The notes: generated by a model from the sequence alone, not told the origin. 47,251 nt of DNA from Nocardia tenerifensis NBRC 101015 (GCF_000308715.1 NZ_BAGH01000401.1:1-47251); one strand, 5' to 3'; counted from the first letter of the stretch, positions 34,517 through 43,425 are shown. Made by a program: numbers and translations.

Positions 34517-34975
34517 TCAAAACCGATCCTGCCATTCGCGGTATTTCGGATTCTCGAGCTTGAGTTGAAAACCGAATTCATATCCCAGGAGTTCGACGAC
34601 CACGTCGGGCCGAGCCCACTTCATGTTCGGCTCTCGCCCCGGACGTTGCGCGGTCGGCGAACCGAGCACGGCAATCATCTCCTGGCTCAGGTCCGCGAAG
34701 TGATCGACGAGTTCGGCGGTACGCGCAGGGTCGGCATCCTCGACGTAGTCGGCGAGGAAAACCAAGATATATTTCAGATCATTTCCGAAGAATGCCTGCG
34801 CCAGCGGCTCCTCGATCCGAAGATTCGTCACCAACGTGGCACCCAACTCGCGCCTGTTCTTAACGTTCCAACCTGCGGACGATGTGAAACGGTCAACGTC
34901 GTCAACCGTCCATGTCCATTCGAAATCTGCCGCAGTTCGAGCGATCTGAACTACGTCGGCTATATCAGCGTTCAC
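34517..34975 (-). CDS. DUF6301-like putative immunity protein
   Basis: 152 residues from a GTG at 34975. The N-terminus FEWTWTVDDVDRFTSSAGWNV with the E-W-x-W...DV..F...GW pattern, then FFGNDLKYILVFLADYVEDA and a C-terminal WARPDVVVELLGYEFGFQLKLENPKY, is like DUF6301 proteins found near actinobacterial toxins. No signal or membrane segment. Third-position GC is lower than the tail genes, suggesting separate acquisition. Proposed to neutralise one toxin variant. Confidence 0.5.
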   Translation of the reverse strand: MNADIADVVQIARTAADFEWTWTVDDVDRFTSSAGWNVKNRRELGATLVTNLRIEEPLAQAFFGNDLKYILVFLADYVEDADPARTAELVDHFADLSQEMIAVLGSPTAQRPGREPNMKWARPDVVVELLGYEFGFQLKLENPKYREWQDRF

Positions 34976-35175
34976 AGGCCAATCATAACGACACCGTAGT
35001 TTTATCGTCGGTCATGGCTGAACACCGGAAGGCGATGAGTTAGGCCAGCTCGGATCGCGACCTGGTCGATCGGATCATGATCTCGTCCTGTCATCGGAGA
35101 TCGGTTCCCTCCGGATTTCGGGTAGCGCTCAGCGTGGATGCTCCGAGGCGGGGCGCGGTGGTAGCGTCCGGCATC

Positions 35176-35763
35176 GTGGGCCGCTATTTCTCGCCGTACG
35201 ATCTGTCCGACCTGCACAGCCATGCCAACGGTGCGGGGTTCGCGAAGGTCGACGCGGCGCTGGTCGCCGCGGGCTTACCTGGTCTCGACACGATTACCGG
35301 CGGCGGCGGATTCGAAGAGAGCATGAGCATAGATTCGGCGGCCTTCGAGGACCTGTGCGCGGAAACGCTACCGTCCCTACCGGTTACGCCGATGCCGCGT
35401 CCGACCGGAGGAATAGACAGCACGTTCGCCTGCGACTACGCCGACATCCTGCTCCCCGTGGCGTTCACCGGATTGCTGCCGGTGCCGGAGGTCTATGACA
35501 ACGGCTTGCTCACCATCGCGTCGGCGAACGAGCTGCGCGCCCAATGCCAGGCTCTTGCGACGGTAATCGGACTCGACATGTCCACCATTCCGGAACTTCA
35601 GCCCGAAGGGTATCGGTTCGACGACTGGTACGACACGTTGGAGTATTCGGAAGACCCGTCCGCGCCCATCGCGCAGCGTGAGCCCGAGGCCGCTTTTTAC
35701 GTCGGGCTGTTCAGTGCCATAGCGGATTACAGCATTCGATACAACGCGGCGGTGCGTCTCTGA
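35176..35763 (+). CDS. Hypothetical cytosolic protein, plus strand in the immunity array
   Basis: 195 residues from a GTG at 35176; upstream in-frame starts back to 35077 are possible. High third-position GC supports plus-strand coding. Sequence: GRYFSPYDLSDLHSHANGAG, a Gly-rich stretch TITGGGGFEES, then YADILLPVAFTGLLPVPEVYD and EPEAAFYVGLFSAIADYSIRY. No known family recognised, no export signal. Its location among single-gene immunity candidates suggests another immunity or accessory cassette. Confidence 0.5.
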   Translation: MGRYFSPYDLSDLHSHANGAGFAKVDAALVAAGLPGLDTITGGGGFEESMSIDSAAFEDLCAETLPSLPVTPMPRPTGGIDSTFACDYADILLPVAFTGLLPVPEVYDNGLLTIASANELRAQCQALATVIGLDMSTIPELQPEGYRFDDWYDTLEYSEDPSAPIAQREPEAAFYVGLFSAIADYSIRYNAAVRL

Positions 35764-35815
35764 CCGGGGCTCGTCGCACGGGTCGCTGCCCCGTGCCCCA
35801 CACGAGCCCGCCCGG

Positions 35816-36526
35816 TCAGCGTGTCCGCCGCTGTGCGTATTCAGGGAACCGTTCGCGCAAGGCGACATCGAACGCCGCGACCCGTTCGGCCGTATCCGCC
35901 ATGTAGCTGTCCAGTCCCAGGTACCACTCCATCAGCGCGACCGCAGTATCGCTCGCCTCATTGAGCAAGCACAACACCACCATCGCGCGGAGCCGACGCG
36001 GGCCGACGCGCTTCGGTGTGACGCCGGGCGGTGAGTATTGCGCCAAGTCGATCAGCTTGGCCATGCTGTCGCGCTTTCCGAACCAATCGGCGGCCTGGTG
36101 GGCAACGACCCTGGTGAACCACTCCACCTTGGCCCCTACGCCCGCCGCGTCGAGCATGGGACGACCGACTGACGAGTCAGTGCTGCCAACCAACGTGTCG
36201 AAGCCTTTGGACTCGATGACGTCGAGAAATTGGCCATCGCGAACATCGCGTTCAAGAAGCGCGTCGGACGGCATGGTTCTGAATACCTCACCTACGCGCG
36301 GTGCGAGAAGATCCGTCGAACCGAAGACTTCGAGACCGCCTCTACTATGCCGGTCCAGACCCATGCGCACGATCGGGACAACGTCGGGCATACCACGGTC
36401 TCGAGCAGCGAAATAGACACCGCCTGCCGGATCGGGATAGTCGTATCGCACATAGCCGAGCGGCTCCATCGCCTCGGCCGCGGCGACGGTCATCATTTCT
36501 TTCAGAGTTTCGATCTTACCGGCCAT
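35816..36526 (-). CDS. Divergent paralogue of the duplicated immunity-like gene
   Basis: 236 residues, ATG at 36526 with GGAG. Its C-terminal half aligns with the 245-residue duplicated protein: W-F-T-R near residue 135, then [AE]DWF-x-x-R-[DG]-S and a shared LR-[AG]-[MI]-V-[VI]-LC-x-LN block. The shared ending is AFD-x-A-x-RERFPEY. The N-terminal half (YVRYDYPDPAGGVYFAARDRGMPDV) is different. A third, older family member with a changed N-terminus is what diversified immunity families look like. Confidence 0.55.
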   Translation of the reverse strand: MAGKIETLKEMMTVAAAEAMEPLGYVRYDYPDPAGGVYFAARDRGMPDVVPIVRMGLDRHSRGGLEVFGSTDLLAPRVGEVFRTMPSDALLERDVRDGQFLDVIESKGFDTLVGSTDSSVGRPMLDAAGVGAKVEWFTRVVAHQAADWFGKRDSMAKLIDLAQYSPPGVTPKRVGPRRLRAMVVLCLLNEASDTAVALMEWYLGLDSYMADTAERVAAFDVALRERFPEYAQRRTR

Positions 36527-36714
36527 ACGGCTCCACCTCTCTCCATACTGGCCTGACCCGGCCGTGGCCGTCTTGTCGGAAACGACTGCCCTACAAGTCT
36601 CCTAGGCACCTTTTGCGCAGGAATTGCAATGCTTGATGTGCGTACCGCTGGTCAGTACCGACGCAAGTTCCCACATATTGTGGACCTCGACGGTCCTGGC
36701 AGCGATATCGACCG

Positions 36715-37470
36715 TCACGGATCCAGCTCATTGGAGCAGTTGCGAATCCATACCGGAATATTGCTGTCAACGCGCGGATAGGCCGCCAACTCGTCTTCTA
36801 GTTTTTGCGCATCTATCGGCATTGCCCAATCCGGAATCACCGATTTCGAGAATTGTGCCCGATGGCGGTCCGGAGCAGTGAGACAGATCTGCCCACTCAA
36901 CCATGCTCCAGCCAATGTGTCGTAGGAAGCCTTCTTGTGCTTTAACAGTAACAATTGCAGAGTTCGCGACGGCCGTATATTCAGTATGGAGCCGTCTGCG
37001 CTATCGACGCGGATACTTCCGACACCCCGCCCGCCGACCAGCACCACTTCCCAAGCTGCCGAGCGCCAGCCCGCCGGAAGGGCGGCAAGGATCTCGTCGG
37101 CAATGGCGCGTTCGATCATCGCTAGCCCGATCTCGTCGGATGCCAGCGACTCCCAGTGGGCACCGATGCCCTGGTCGGCCATGTTGCGACTGACCGAGGA
37201 GAGAAAGTCCGTGATCGCCTCGGGTGGTCGGGTTTCACTGAACAATACGATCTCGATGCCGCCGGTCTCGAGCCCATCCGCGTCTGCCAGCCGCTGTACG
37301 TAACCAGAGCGAATAGCATGGAGATAGAAATTGAACTTCCGGATGAAGTCTTCGATGAGAACCGCTGTGTCCTCGTCTTTATAAGGCCGGTCCTCGATCA
37401 TCGCCAAGGACAGTCGGCCGTCGGCGCTCAGCGCGAGCTGATCGATCGACCCGTATTCGATGATCGCCAT
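36715..37470 (-). CDS. DUF6572-like N-terminus plus C-terminal extension; putative immunity protein
   Basis: 251 residues, ATG at 37470 with AGAGGTT upstream. Residues 1-75 (YGSIDQLALSADGRLSLAMI; DEDTAVLIEDFIRKFNFYLH; AIRSGYVQ) resemble the DUF6572 pattern, a small domain frequent in immunity loci. The rest contains DEIGLAMIERAIADEILAAL, WEVVLVGGRGVGSIRVDSAD and a Pro/Trp-rich end. GC is clearly lower than the tail genes. Neighbouring genes are two members of the duplicated immunity-like family. Immunity role is inference. Confidence 0.5.
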   Translation of the reverse strand: MAIIEYGSIDQLALSADGRLSLAMIEDRPYKDEDTAVLIEDFIRKFNFYLHAIRSGYVQRLADADGLETGGIEIVLFSETRPPEAITDFLSSVSRNMADQGIGAHWESLASDEIGLAMIERAIADEILAALPAGWRSAAWEVVLVGGRGVGSIRVDSADGSILNIRPSRTLQLLLLKHKKASYDTLAGAWLSGQICLTAPDRHRAQFSKSVIPDWAMPIDAQKLEDELAAYPRVDSNIPVWIRNCSNELDP

Positions 37471-37549
37471 CGAACCTCTTTCCGGATCCTGGAGCTGCCC
37501 GCCACCCTGCCGATCGGCAACGGAGGCATGACTCCGCGGAGCCTAGAGC

Positions 37550-38287
37550 TCAATCTCCGCGTGCTTGTCGGTATTCTGGAAACCGCTCGCGCATGGCGGC
37601 ATCGAAAGCCGACGCCTGCTCGATCGAGTCCCATTTATGAAAGCCGTCTCGGCGTAAGTACTCATCGATCAAGGCCGCCGCATCGCGTGATCGGCCGTTC
37701 AACGCACACAGGATGACGATTCCCCGTAATCGCACCGGATCGGGATTCGCCCGATCCAGACCGGTCAAGTTCGGCAGTAGCGCGAGTTCGAGTAAAGCGC
37801 TCACACTGCCGCGCGCCGCGAACCAGTCCTCGACCGGACCGGCGAGCAACCGGGTGAACTCGCCTACCCCGTCAGCGATCGCCGCCTCACCGGCCACCGA
37901 GATCTCGCGCGGATCCTGCGGATGTTCGAAGAACCCGAACAACACCGACTCCAGAAAATTGGGTTCGGCACCGCCGCCGGCCAACGCCGCACCGGGCATG
38001 TCCCGCAAGACATCCGCGACGGCCGCCGACACGATCCAAGCCCGCGCGTTGATACCGACCCCGCCAAAGCCATCCTTTTGAACGGTCGCCATGACGGCGG
38101 CTGTCATATGCGGACACCCGCTATCAGCCTTGGCACACCACACCCTGCCCCAGGAAGGCTTACGCGAACCCGGCTCGGCGACATCCATCCCGTCGAGCGG
38201 TTCACTGGCTACATAGCCCGCCGCGAGTGATGCCTCGGTCACAGCAGCAGCAACCAACTTCGTCAACCGCGCCGTACTGACAGCCAC
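37550..38287 (-). CDS. Putative immunity protein, right copy of the 738-bp duplication, next to the toxin gene
   Basis: 245 residues, GTG at 38287 with GGAGAGGGG. Directly downstream (70 bp) of the 947-residue toxin-like gene, the standard place for a cognate immunity gene. By eye the nucleotide sequence differs from 30724-31461 by only about 2-3 percent, and the two genes have the same length. The sequences diverge right upstream of the start codon. The two copies are direct repeats 6826 bp apart, so recombination between them could delete or amplify the segment between. Family unnamed; no signal or membrane helices. Confidence 0.65.
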   Translation of the reverse strand: MAVSTARLTKLVAAAVTEASLAAGYVASEPLDGMDVAEPGSRKPSWGRVWCAKADSGCPHMTAAVMATVQKDGFGGVGINARAWIVSAAVADVLRDMPGAALAGGGAEPNFLESVLFGFFEHPQDPREISVAGEAAIADGVGEFTRLLAGPVEDWFAARGSVSALLELALLPNLTGLDRANPDPVRLRGIVILCALNGRSRDAAALIDEYLRRDGFHKWDSIEQASAFDAAMRERFPEYRQARGD

Positions 38288-38357
38288 AACAGTCCCCTCT
38301 CCGAGCAATCATCACACCTTAAACCAAGAAATCGCGCCGAGCAGAGTGTCCCGCGGC

Positions 38358-41201
38358 TCAGCACAAGTGGGCTCCGTGTGTCATGAGCTGCGATTCCTCA
38401 GCGCGAGAGAGCCGATTGCCGTCGCCGATTCGGGTGGCGATGGTGACCGTCATGGATTGATCCACCTGCTGTCCACCACGACGGAAGACCGGATGAACGG
38501 CTGCGGTGGGAAGCATGGGCAGGGCAGCTGCCAGCGACGACAGTGCGTTCGCGCCGGCTTCGACCACGCCGGTCAAGTTGTCGACGGGCAGAGCAAGAGC
38601 CCCAGCAATATTTTCCGCCTGTGGCCGTCCGCCATTACCGAACAGTGCCTGCTGGAGGGCCTGTTGACTTGGCTCTACGAGCCTGAGCCCCTCGAGCGCG
38701 AGGCTTCTAGCCTCATAGTACGCAGCGTCCACGTACCGGCCCGACTCGAAAGCGCGACGAGCGGCTTCAGCATTCAGTGCCGCAGTGGCGCCGAGCGCCG
38801 AGTCGCGCCACTTGGGATCCGTGGCCGTACCGTCGACGAGATTTCCGAAACCGGTGTCATCGGCTGCACGCTGCAAGATATCATCCGTCGGACCCCAGCC
38901 TTCGTTCCATCGCACCGTCTCGACGCCCGATACGGTTGCCTCGGCCGGGTTGATTTCGAGGTCTCGAAGAGCCTGAGCGAGGTCAGGATTCTTGGCGGAG
39001 TCTATCTCGAGATACTTGCCACCGTCTTTGTAGTACCGGTACCCCTCGAATTGGTCCGGCCGATACGGGGACGAGTTGAATTTCGATTCGACGAGAAGTA
39101 TTTCGCCGGTCTTCGGATGGACGAAGATAAAGTCCGGTTTGAAGAACTCACCGGGTTTTCCGGGGATGGGTATCTTCGCCTTTTCACCGGCTGCGACCAA
39201 CCGGTAGCCCTGGGCGAGATATTTCGCACGGGTGAGCGCATCACCGACAAACCCTCGAACGCCCGCGGTGTTGGTGAACCCGGGTGGTGACACATCCCAG
39301 GAGTCCTTGGGGTCCATCGGAACCATACCGTCCCGACTGGGTTCGGTGGCTTTCTCCAGAGCCCGCTGCTCGGGTCCAGGAGGAAGTGGCTTTTCGCCCG
39401 ACGGATTCTTTTTCGCCCATTCAGGCTTTCTGACCTGTCCGCCATTAGGGCCCGATTGGTACCAACCTCCATTCTCGCCTACTCTGATGCCCTCGGGTAT
39501 GACACCTTCCGGTGCCAGCCAAGAAGGACCGGTATACGGCTCAGGAACGGCCGGAGAACCGTGTTCGCCCGACGGATCTCCTGCTCGAGCATGATTGTCG
39601 GGCATTTCGCTGGGTAGAACATCGGTGGAGGGATCCTTGGGATCGAGCATGCCCTCCGGCACGAGCGGGAGGTTCGGCCCTCCGGGTCGAATGGGCGCAC
39701 CGTCGGGGCTGGAGCCGTCGGGACCGCTGCCGCCGCGATCTCTACCTGGAGCGTCGGCGAGGCCATCGCCGCCCGGCCGGGGCGAGCCCCTGCCGTTGTC
39801 TATCCCGAATATGTCGGGTTTTATGGCAAGCCCGTCACCGAGTCCGCCGGGGAATGCGTATTTCCCTGGCGCGGGAACGTACTGTTGCGCCCAGTCAGCG
39901 AGCGAGCTGACGCCGTTCACCGCCGTCTCCGGCAAGCCCGGCGGCAGTTTCCCGCCGAGTTTGCCGAGCCCCTTGGGGCCGAGCAACGTCAGTCCGCCGA
40001 AGGTGGCGTTGCCGAGAGTCTCCGCGGGGTGTTCGGAGAAGCCGGTCCAGTCGGTTCCGATGAGGAGTTCCGAGGTGGCGTTGAGCGTCCCCAAGGCATC
40101 GTCTTTGAAGGTATTCGCGTCGACGCCGGGAGCACCGCGGGCGTATTCGACCGCGTCGATCCCGAGCATGGTGACACCGGTGCCGACCGTCGCGAACCCG
40201 AGACCGAGACCGAGCCACGCCTCTTTGGCACTGCCTTCCTGGCCGGCCAGGGCTTTTATGCCGTGGTACAGGCCTGCGGCGCTCTCCCCGATGCCATCGC
40301 CGAAATTGTCGGCACCATCCAGGAACTTCTGCCACTTGCTGCGCGTATCCGGCTTTTCTTCCTCGGGCCGTGGGCCCCGCTGCTCGAGCACCTTTCCGGA
40401 CTTGTCCAGCAGGATGTAGGAACCGTCGTCGCCTCTGCGAACCGTCGTTCCGTCTTCCCTGTGCTCCAGGTAGTAGCCGGTGTTCGGCTTATCACCGATG
40501 TATTTGTCGGTCGATGCGTTGGTTTGCGGGTTGTAAGTTCTGAAATGCGTTCCGCTGTTGGTCTTTTCGGTGTTCGTCCAGAATTGCCCGCCGTCGAGCG
40601 ACGGCGAGACATCCCAGAGCAGACCGCCACCGCCGGGCATTCCCCCGGCGGCGTACCAGCCATGGCCCGTGCTGTCGACCTCACTCTTCTGATTGGTGAC
40701 CATCCCGCCGTTCTCGGTCGGGTTGGATCGCCACTGAGTGAGAACTCCGTCCTTATTGATGTAATAGTTGTCGACCAGGCCACCGCCGTGATCCTTGGTC
40801 TGGAGCTGCCCGACGACCTGGCCGTTCTCGACGAGCGGAAAGTTCTGCTTCAGGTCAGGACTCAGGCCGTAGACGCTGTCCGGAGCGCCCTTGGTCGACG
40901 TCCCAGGGTTGTAAAGCTGTGCATAAGCGTTGGATTGGCCGGTGTCCTGGCCCGTGTACACGGCGGTGCCACCGGTGACGTCGGTCCACCGCTGCCAACC
41001 GCCGGCGCCGTTGGACACCACCCGCGACTGCGCGAGGACGGTGCCATCCGGAGTGGTGACGGTTTGGTCGACGGTTTGGTTTCCGTTGCCCTTCGGGATC
41101 GTGTAGATGACCGTCTGGCCCTGGTCGTTCTTCCCGGTCCAGGTATCGCCTTCTTTACGTCCGGTGGTATCCGGCATACCGCCGAGGTCGTTGTTGCCCA
41201 C
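38358..41201 (-). CDS. Polymorphic-toxin-like protein with PD-(D/E)XK nuclease motif at the tape-measure position
   Basis: 947 residues from the GTG at 41201 (GGAGG upstream). Residues 1-275 are beta-repeat-like (GQTVIYTIPKGNG; DYW-type motifs; GYYLEHREDGTTVRRGDDGSY). Residues ~288-420 form a pre-toxin-like helical/hydrophobic part (WQKFLDGADNFGDGIGESAA; AWLGLGLGFATVGTGVTMLG). Residues ~460-620 are a Pro/Gly/Asp linker. Residues ~645-765 hold FKPDFIFVHPKTGEILLVES-K: Asp690, Glu705 and Lys707 form a D-x(14)-E-x-K signature of PD-(D/E)XK nucleases. The last ~60 residues (ALPMLPTAAVHPVFRRGG; VDQSMTVTIATRI; THGAHLC) resemble the end of the 44482 protein. It follows the tail chaperones and precedes an immunity-like gene. 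DNA or RNA cleavage is predicted, not shown. Confidence 0.65.
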   Translation of the reverse strand: MGNNDLGGMPDTTGRKEGDTWTGKNDQGQTVIYTIPKGNGNQTVDQTVTTPDGTVLAQSRVVSNGAGGWQRWTDVTGGTAVYTGQDTGQSNAYAQLYNPGTSTKGAPDSVYGLSPDLKQNFPLVENGQVVGQLQTKDHGGGLVDNYYINKDGVLTQWRSNPTENGGMVTNQKSEVDSTGHGWYAAGGMPGGGGLLWDVSPSLDGGQFWTNTEKTNSGTHFRTYNPQTNASTDKYIGDKPNTGYYLEHREDGTTVRRGDDGSYILLDKSGKVLEQRGPRPEEEKPDTRSKWQKFLDGADNFGDGIGESAAGLYHGIKALAGQEGSAKEAWLGLGLGFATVGTGVTMLGIDAVEYARGAPGVDANTFKDDALGTLNATSELLIGTDWTGFSEHPAETLGNATFGGLTLLGPKGLGKLGGKLPPGLPETAVNGVSSLADWAQQYVPAPGKYAFPGGLGDGLAIKPDIFGIDNGRGSPRPGGDGLADAPGRDRGGSGPDGSSPDGAPIRPGGPNLPLVPEGMLDPKDPSTDVLPSEMPDNHARAGDPSGEHGSPAVPEPYTGPSWLAPEGVIPEGIRVGENGGWYQSGPNGGQVRKPEWAKKNPSGEKPLPPGPEQRALEKATEPSRDGMVPMDPKDSWDVSPPGFTNTAGVRGFVGDALTRAKYLAQGYRLVAAGEKAKIPIPGKPGEFFKPDFIFVHPKTGEILLVESKFNSSPYRPDQFEGYRYYKDGGKYLEIDSAKNPDLAQALRDLEINPAEATVSGVETVRWNEGWGPTDDILQRAADDTGFGNLVDGTATDPKWRDSALGATAALNAEAARRAFESGRYVDAAYYEARSLALEGLRLVEPSQQALQQALFGNGGRPQAENIAGALALPVDNLTGVVEAGANALSSLAAALPMLPTAAVHPVFRRGGQQVDQSMTVTIATRIGDGNRLSRAEESQLMTHGAHLC

Positions 41202-41314
41202 GGCTCATCGCCTCCATTCGGGATGTCGGCTCCGCACAGCGGAATTGGGGGTGTGCCCGGCGCGGGCGATGGGTTGTGGGCAGCCGCAGGAGGGCCAGCG
41301 GTTCAGCTCAGTGC

Positions 41315-42111
41315 TCAGTGCTCGGTCGAGCTGAATTGGTCGATGAGGCTCTGCATCGACCGATCGCGACGTTCGTCGCGAACGATTTCCAGTGCCGACG
41401 TCGGGCGCGGCATCGGCCTGATCTGCGGTGGATCGGCCCCCGCTGCGGCGATGACCGCCGCTTGGACTCCCTGGAGCGCGTCGATGATGGACAGCAGCAG
41501 GTAGGAGTCGATGGTGTAGCCCTCGGGGGTGGGGCCGGACGGCTCGGTCGGAACTTCGTAGGAATCGACGTCCAGCGGTGTTGCTTCCTCGACGGCGAGA
41601 ATCTGTTCGGCGAGTTCGCGATCCATCGCGAGCGCCGACTTGTAGTGCGAGCCGTGCGGCAGCCGGTCTTTGAACGCCCAAATGGTGCGCCAGTCGCGGG
41701 TGCGTAGTCCGTTGGGCCCGAAGCAGTCTCGGACATCGATGCCGCGCTCGAGTAAGTCGTAGTCGAGCGCGGCACCGAAGCGGTCCCAGAACTCTACGAG
41801 CCCTCGGATCCCCCCGGCAGCTCCGTGGCGCCCTGGCCGAACATGTGCGCGTACAGGTCTCGCTGGAAGGCGTACCACTCGTCGAGTGGGCGTTCGGCGA
41901 ACAACTCCTCGACGGCCTCGTGCTGGTCGCCGAGCACGATGGCCATCTGCTGATCGTCGTCGCGCACCTGGCGCAGCGCCAGAACCTGACCGCGGGTGAC
42001 TGGGGCGATGGTGATGTCCTCGGTCAGCCGGTAGGGAGCTCGGCGGCGCGGGGCCAGCTCCTGCCGGAGCTCGAAGAAGCGGCCGCCTGTTTCATTGTGC
42101 GGGGTTGCCAT
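41315..42111 (-). CDS. Tail assembly chaperone frameshift product (GpGT-like)
   Basis: Predicted 265-residue fusion: 101 codons of the 42111 frame, then a -1 shift at G GGG GGA (41815-41809) into a 164-codon frame ending at 41315. The second frame (IRGLVEFWDRFGAALDYDLL; RDWRTIWAFKDRLPHGSHY; LLSIIDALQGVQAAVIAAAG) has no good start of its own and shows high-GC coding bias. This is the standard siphophage arrangement, where G and GT chaperones are made in a fixed ratio to assemble the tail on the tape measure. Confidence 0.78.
41794..42111 (-). CDS. Tail assembly chaperone (GpG-like)
   Basis: 105 residues from the ATG at 42111 (GGAGACC upstream) to the zero-frame TAG at 41794. Sequence: ETGGRFFELRQELAPRRRAPYRL, EDITIAPVTRGQVLALRQVRDDD, and EELFAERPLDEWYAFQRDLY. 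It follows the small 42135 gene and precedes the toxin. Shares its first 101 residues with the frameshift product. Confidence 0.75.
   Translation of the reverse strand: MATPHNETGGRFFELRQELAPRRRAPYRLTEDITIAPVTRGQVLALRQVRDDDQQMAIVLGDQHEAVEELFAERPLDEWYAFQRDLYAHMFGQGATELPGGSEGS
41809..41815 (-). promoter_or_regulatory. Programmed -1 ribosomal frameshift slippery site
   Basis: On the minus strand G GGG GGA, correctly phased (third base of a CCG codon, then GGG GGA). Re-reading gives ATC CGA GGG and joins the long second frame. The zero-frame stop follows 13-15 nt later. Confidence 0.75.
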
Positions 42112-42134
42112 GGGGGGTCTCCGGATTTGTTGTG

Positions 42135-42320
42135 TTACTTGGACTTCGACGCCGAGCGGCGGCGGGCCGGCTCGGACTCGGCCGCGTCTTCGGCTTCGAC
42201 CTTGAGGCTGTGGCCGAGGGAGTAGACGGCGTTGACGTACTCGGAGGCGTTGGACACCGGGTACTCGTGCTCGCCGTCGGTGAGGGTGACGGGGTATTGA
42301 GTGGGGATGGCAGACACCAT
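42135..42320 (-). CDS. Small conserved tail-module protein
   Basis: 61 residues, ATG at 42320 with GGAG. SAIPTQYPVTLTDGEHEYPV, SNASEYVNAVYSLGHSLKVE, then acidic/basic tail ESEPARRRSASKSK. Found between major tail protein and chaperones, as short genes often are in actinophages. Function unknown. Confidence 0.62.
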   Translation of the reverse strand: MVSAIPTQYPVTLTDGEHEYPVSNASEYVNAVYSLGHSLKVEAEDAAESEPARRRSASKSK

Positions 42321-42409
42321 GACCCGCTTTCTCTCCGGGAATGAACAAGGAAGTGGTGGCGTGCCGCAACCGGAGATACGCGCCACGCCACCACGTTTCA
42401 GGGCAGTGG

Positions 42410-43330
42410 TCAGCTGACGGTGACCGCGCAGGTGGCGGTCATGGCCGCGCCGCCGCCGGCCGGGGTGTAGGACGCGGTGATGGTCGCGGTGCCGACGGCG
42501 ACACCGGTGACGACACCGCTCGCGGCGACGGTCGCGATCGAGTTGGCCGAGGAGCTGAAGACCACCGAGGAGTTGGCGATCAGGCCACCGAGCTGATCGG
42601 TGACCACGAGCGGGGCGGACGCGGTGGTCCGCGGCACCGCGAGGGTGTTCGGCGCGACGACGATGCCGGTCGCGGAGTAGTTGATGCCGGACTTGGCCAC
42701 GAGCTGCTTCCAGCCGAGGCCACCGAAGCCGTGCGCGACGGCGTAACCGGCGGTGTCGTCCTTGAACGCGACGAGCGTCAGCTTCTGCGCGAGCACCTCG
42801 GTCGGGTTCCACTGCTCGCCGCCGTACTTGCTCACGGCGACCTTGGGCAGCACCTTGTAGACGTAGATCGGGGCGGCGTCGTTGCCGTCCTTGCCGATGA
42901 TGATCGCCGAGTAGTAGGTGATCTGTTCGCTGGCCGGCTGCGGGAAGAAGACCTCGCCCGAGCTGCTGTTGGCGATCACCTGCTGCATGTTCGCGCCGGT
43001 GGCCAGGTTCAGCGTGACCGCGTTGGTCTGCTGCGGCTGAAACTCGATGGTGGTGATGTCGCTGGTGACGTCGTTACGGACCGGCTGAAGCTCACCGTAG
43101 GACTCGATCGGCGCGGCGGTGATACCGCGAGCGAAGGCGACGCCGGTCTTCTTGTCGATCAGGCCGACGGACTGGTACGCGGCGGGCAGCGGCTGCAGGG
43201 ACGCGCCGTTGTCGGTCAACTGCGCGGGCGCCGGGGTGTACCACGGGGCGATGAACACAGCGGCGTCGAGCGGCTTGAGCAGCAGCGACCGCTGCGCGGC
43301 CTTCAGTGCCGTCAAATTGGTGGCAGGCAT
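42410..43330 (-). CDS. Major tail (tube) protein with C-terminal Ig-like domain
   Basis: 306 residues, ATG at 43330 preceded by GGAG. The tube-protein part has FIAPWYTPAPAQLTDNGASL, GLIDKKTGVAFARGITAAPI, SYGELQPVRNDVTSDITTIEF (in part) and YSAIIIGKDGNDAAPIYVYK. The last ~80 residues are a Big_2/Ig-like domain: VTDQLGGLIANSSVVFSSSA, NSIATVAASGVVTGVAVGTA, ATITASYTPAGG. Tube proteins of long-tailed phages commonly carry such surface Ig domains. It forms the hexameric tube, normally around the tape measure. Confidence 0.82.
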   Translation of the reverse strand: MPATNLTALKAAQRSLLLKPLDAAVFIAPWYTPAPAQLTDNGASLQPLPAAYQSVGLIDKKTGVAFARGITAAPIESYGELQPVRNDVTSDITTIEFQPQQTNAVTLNLATGANMQQVIANSSSGEVFFPQPASEQITYYSAIIIGKDGNDAAPIYVYKVLPKVAVSKYGGEQWNPTEVLAQKLTLVAFKDDTAGYAVAHGFGGLGWKQLVAKSGINYSATGIVVAPNTLAVPRTTASAPLVVTDQLGGLIANSSVVFSSSANSIATVAASGVVTGVAVGTATITASYTPAGGGAAMTATCAVTVS

Positions 43331-43425
43331 GAGTCTCCATTCGGGCGCCCGCACGGGCGGGCATGATTACGGAAGCGGCACCCGGTGGTGCCGAGGGGCC
43401 CCGTCTCCGGCGGGGTTCGACCCGC

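Noticed and set aside
38358..41201. Simple tape measure protein
   Set aside because: Beta-repeat N-terminus, Pro/Gly linker and nuclease motif do not fit the long helical composition of tape measures; a dual role is not excluded.
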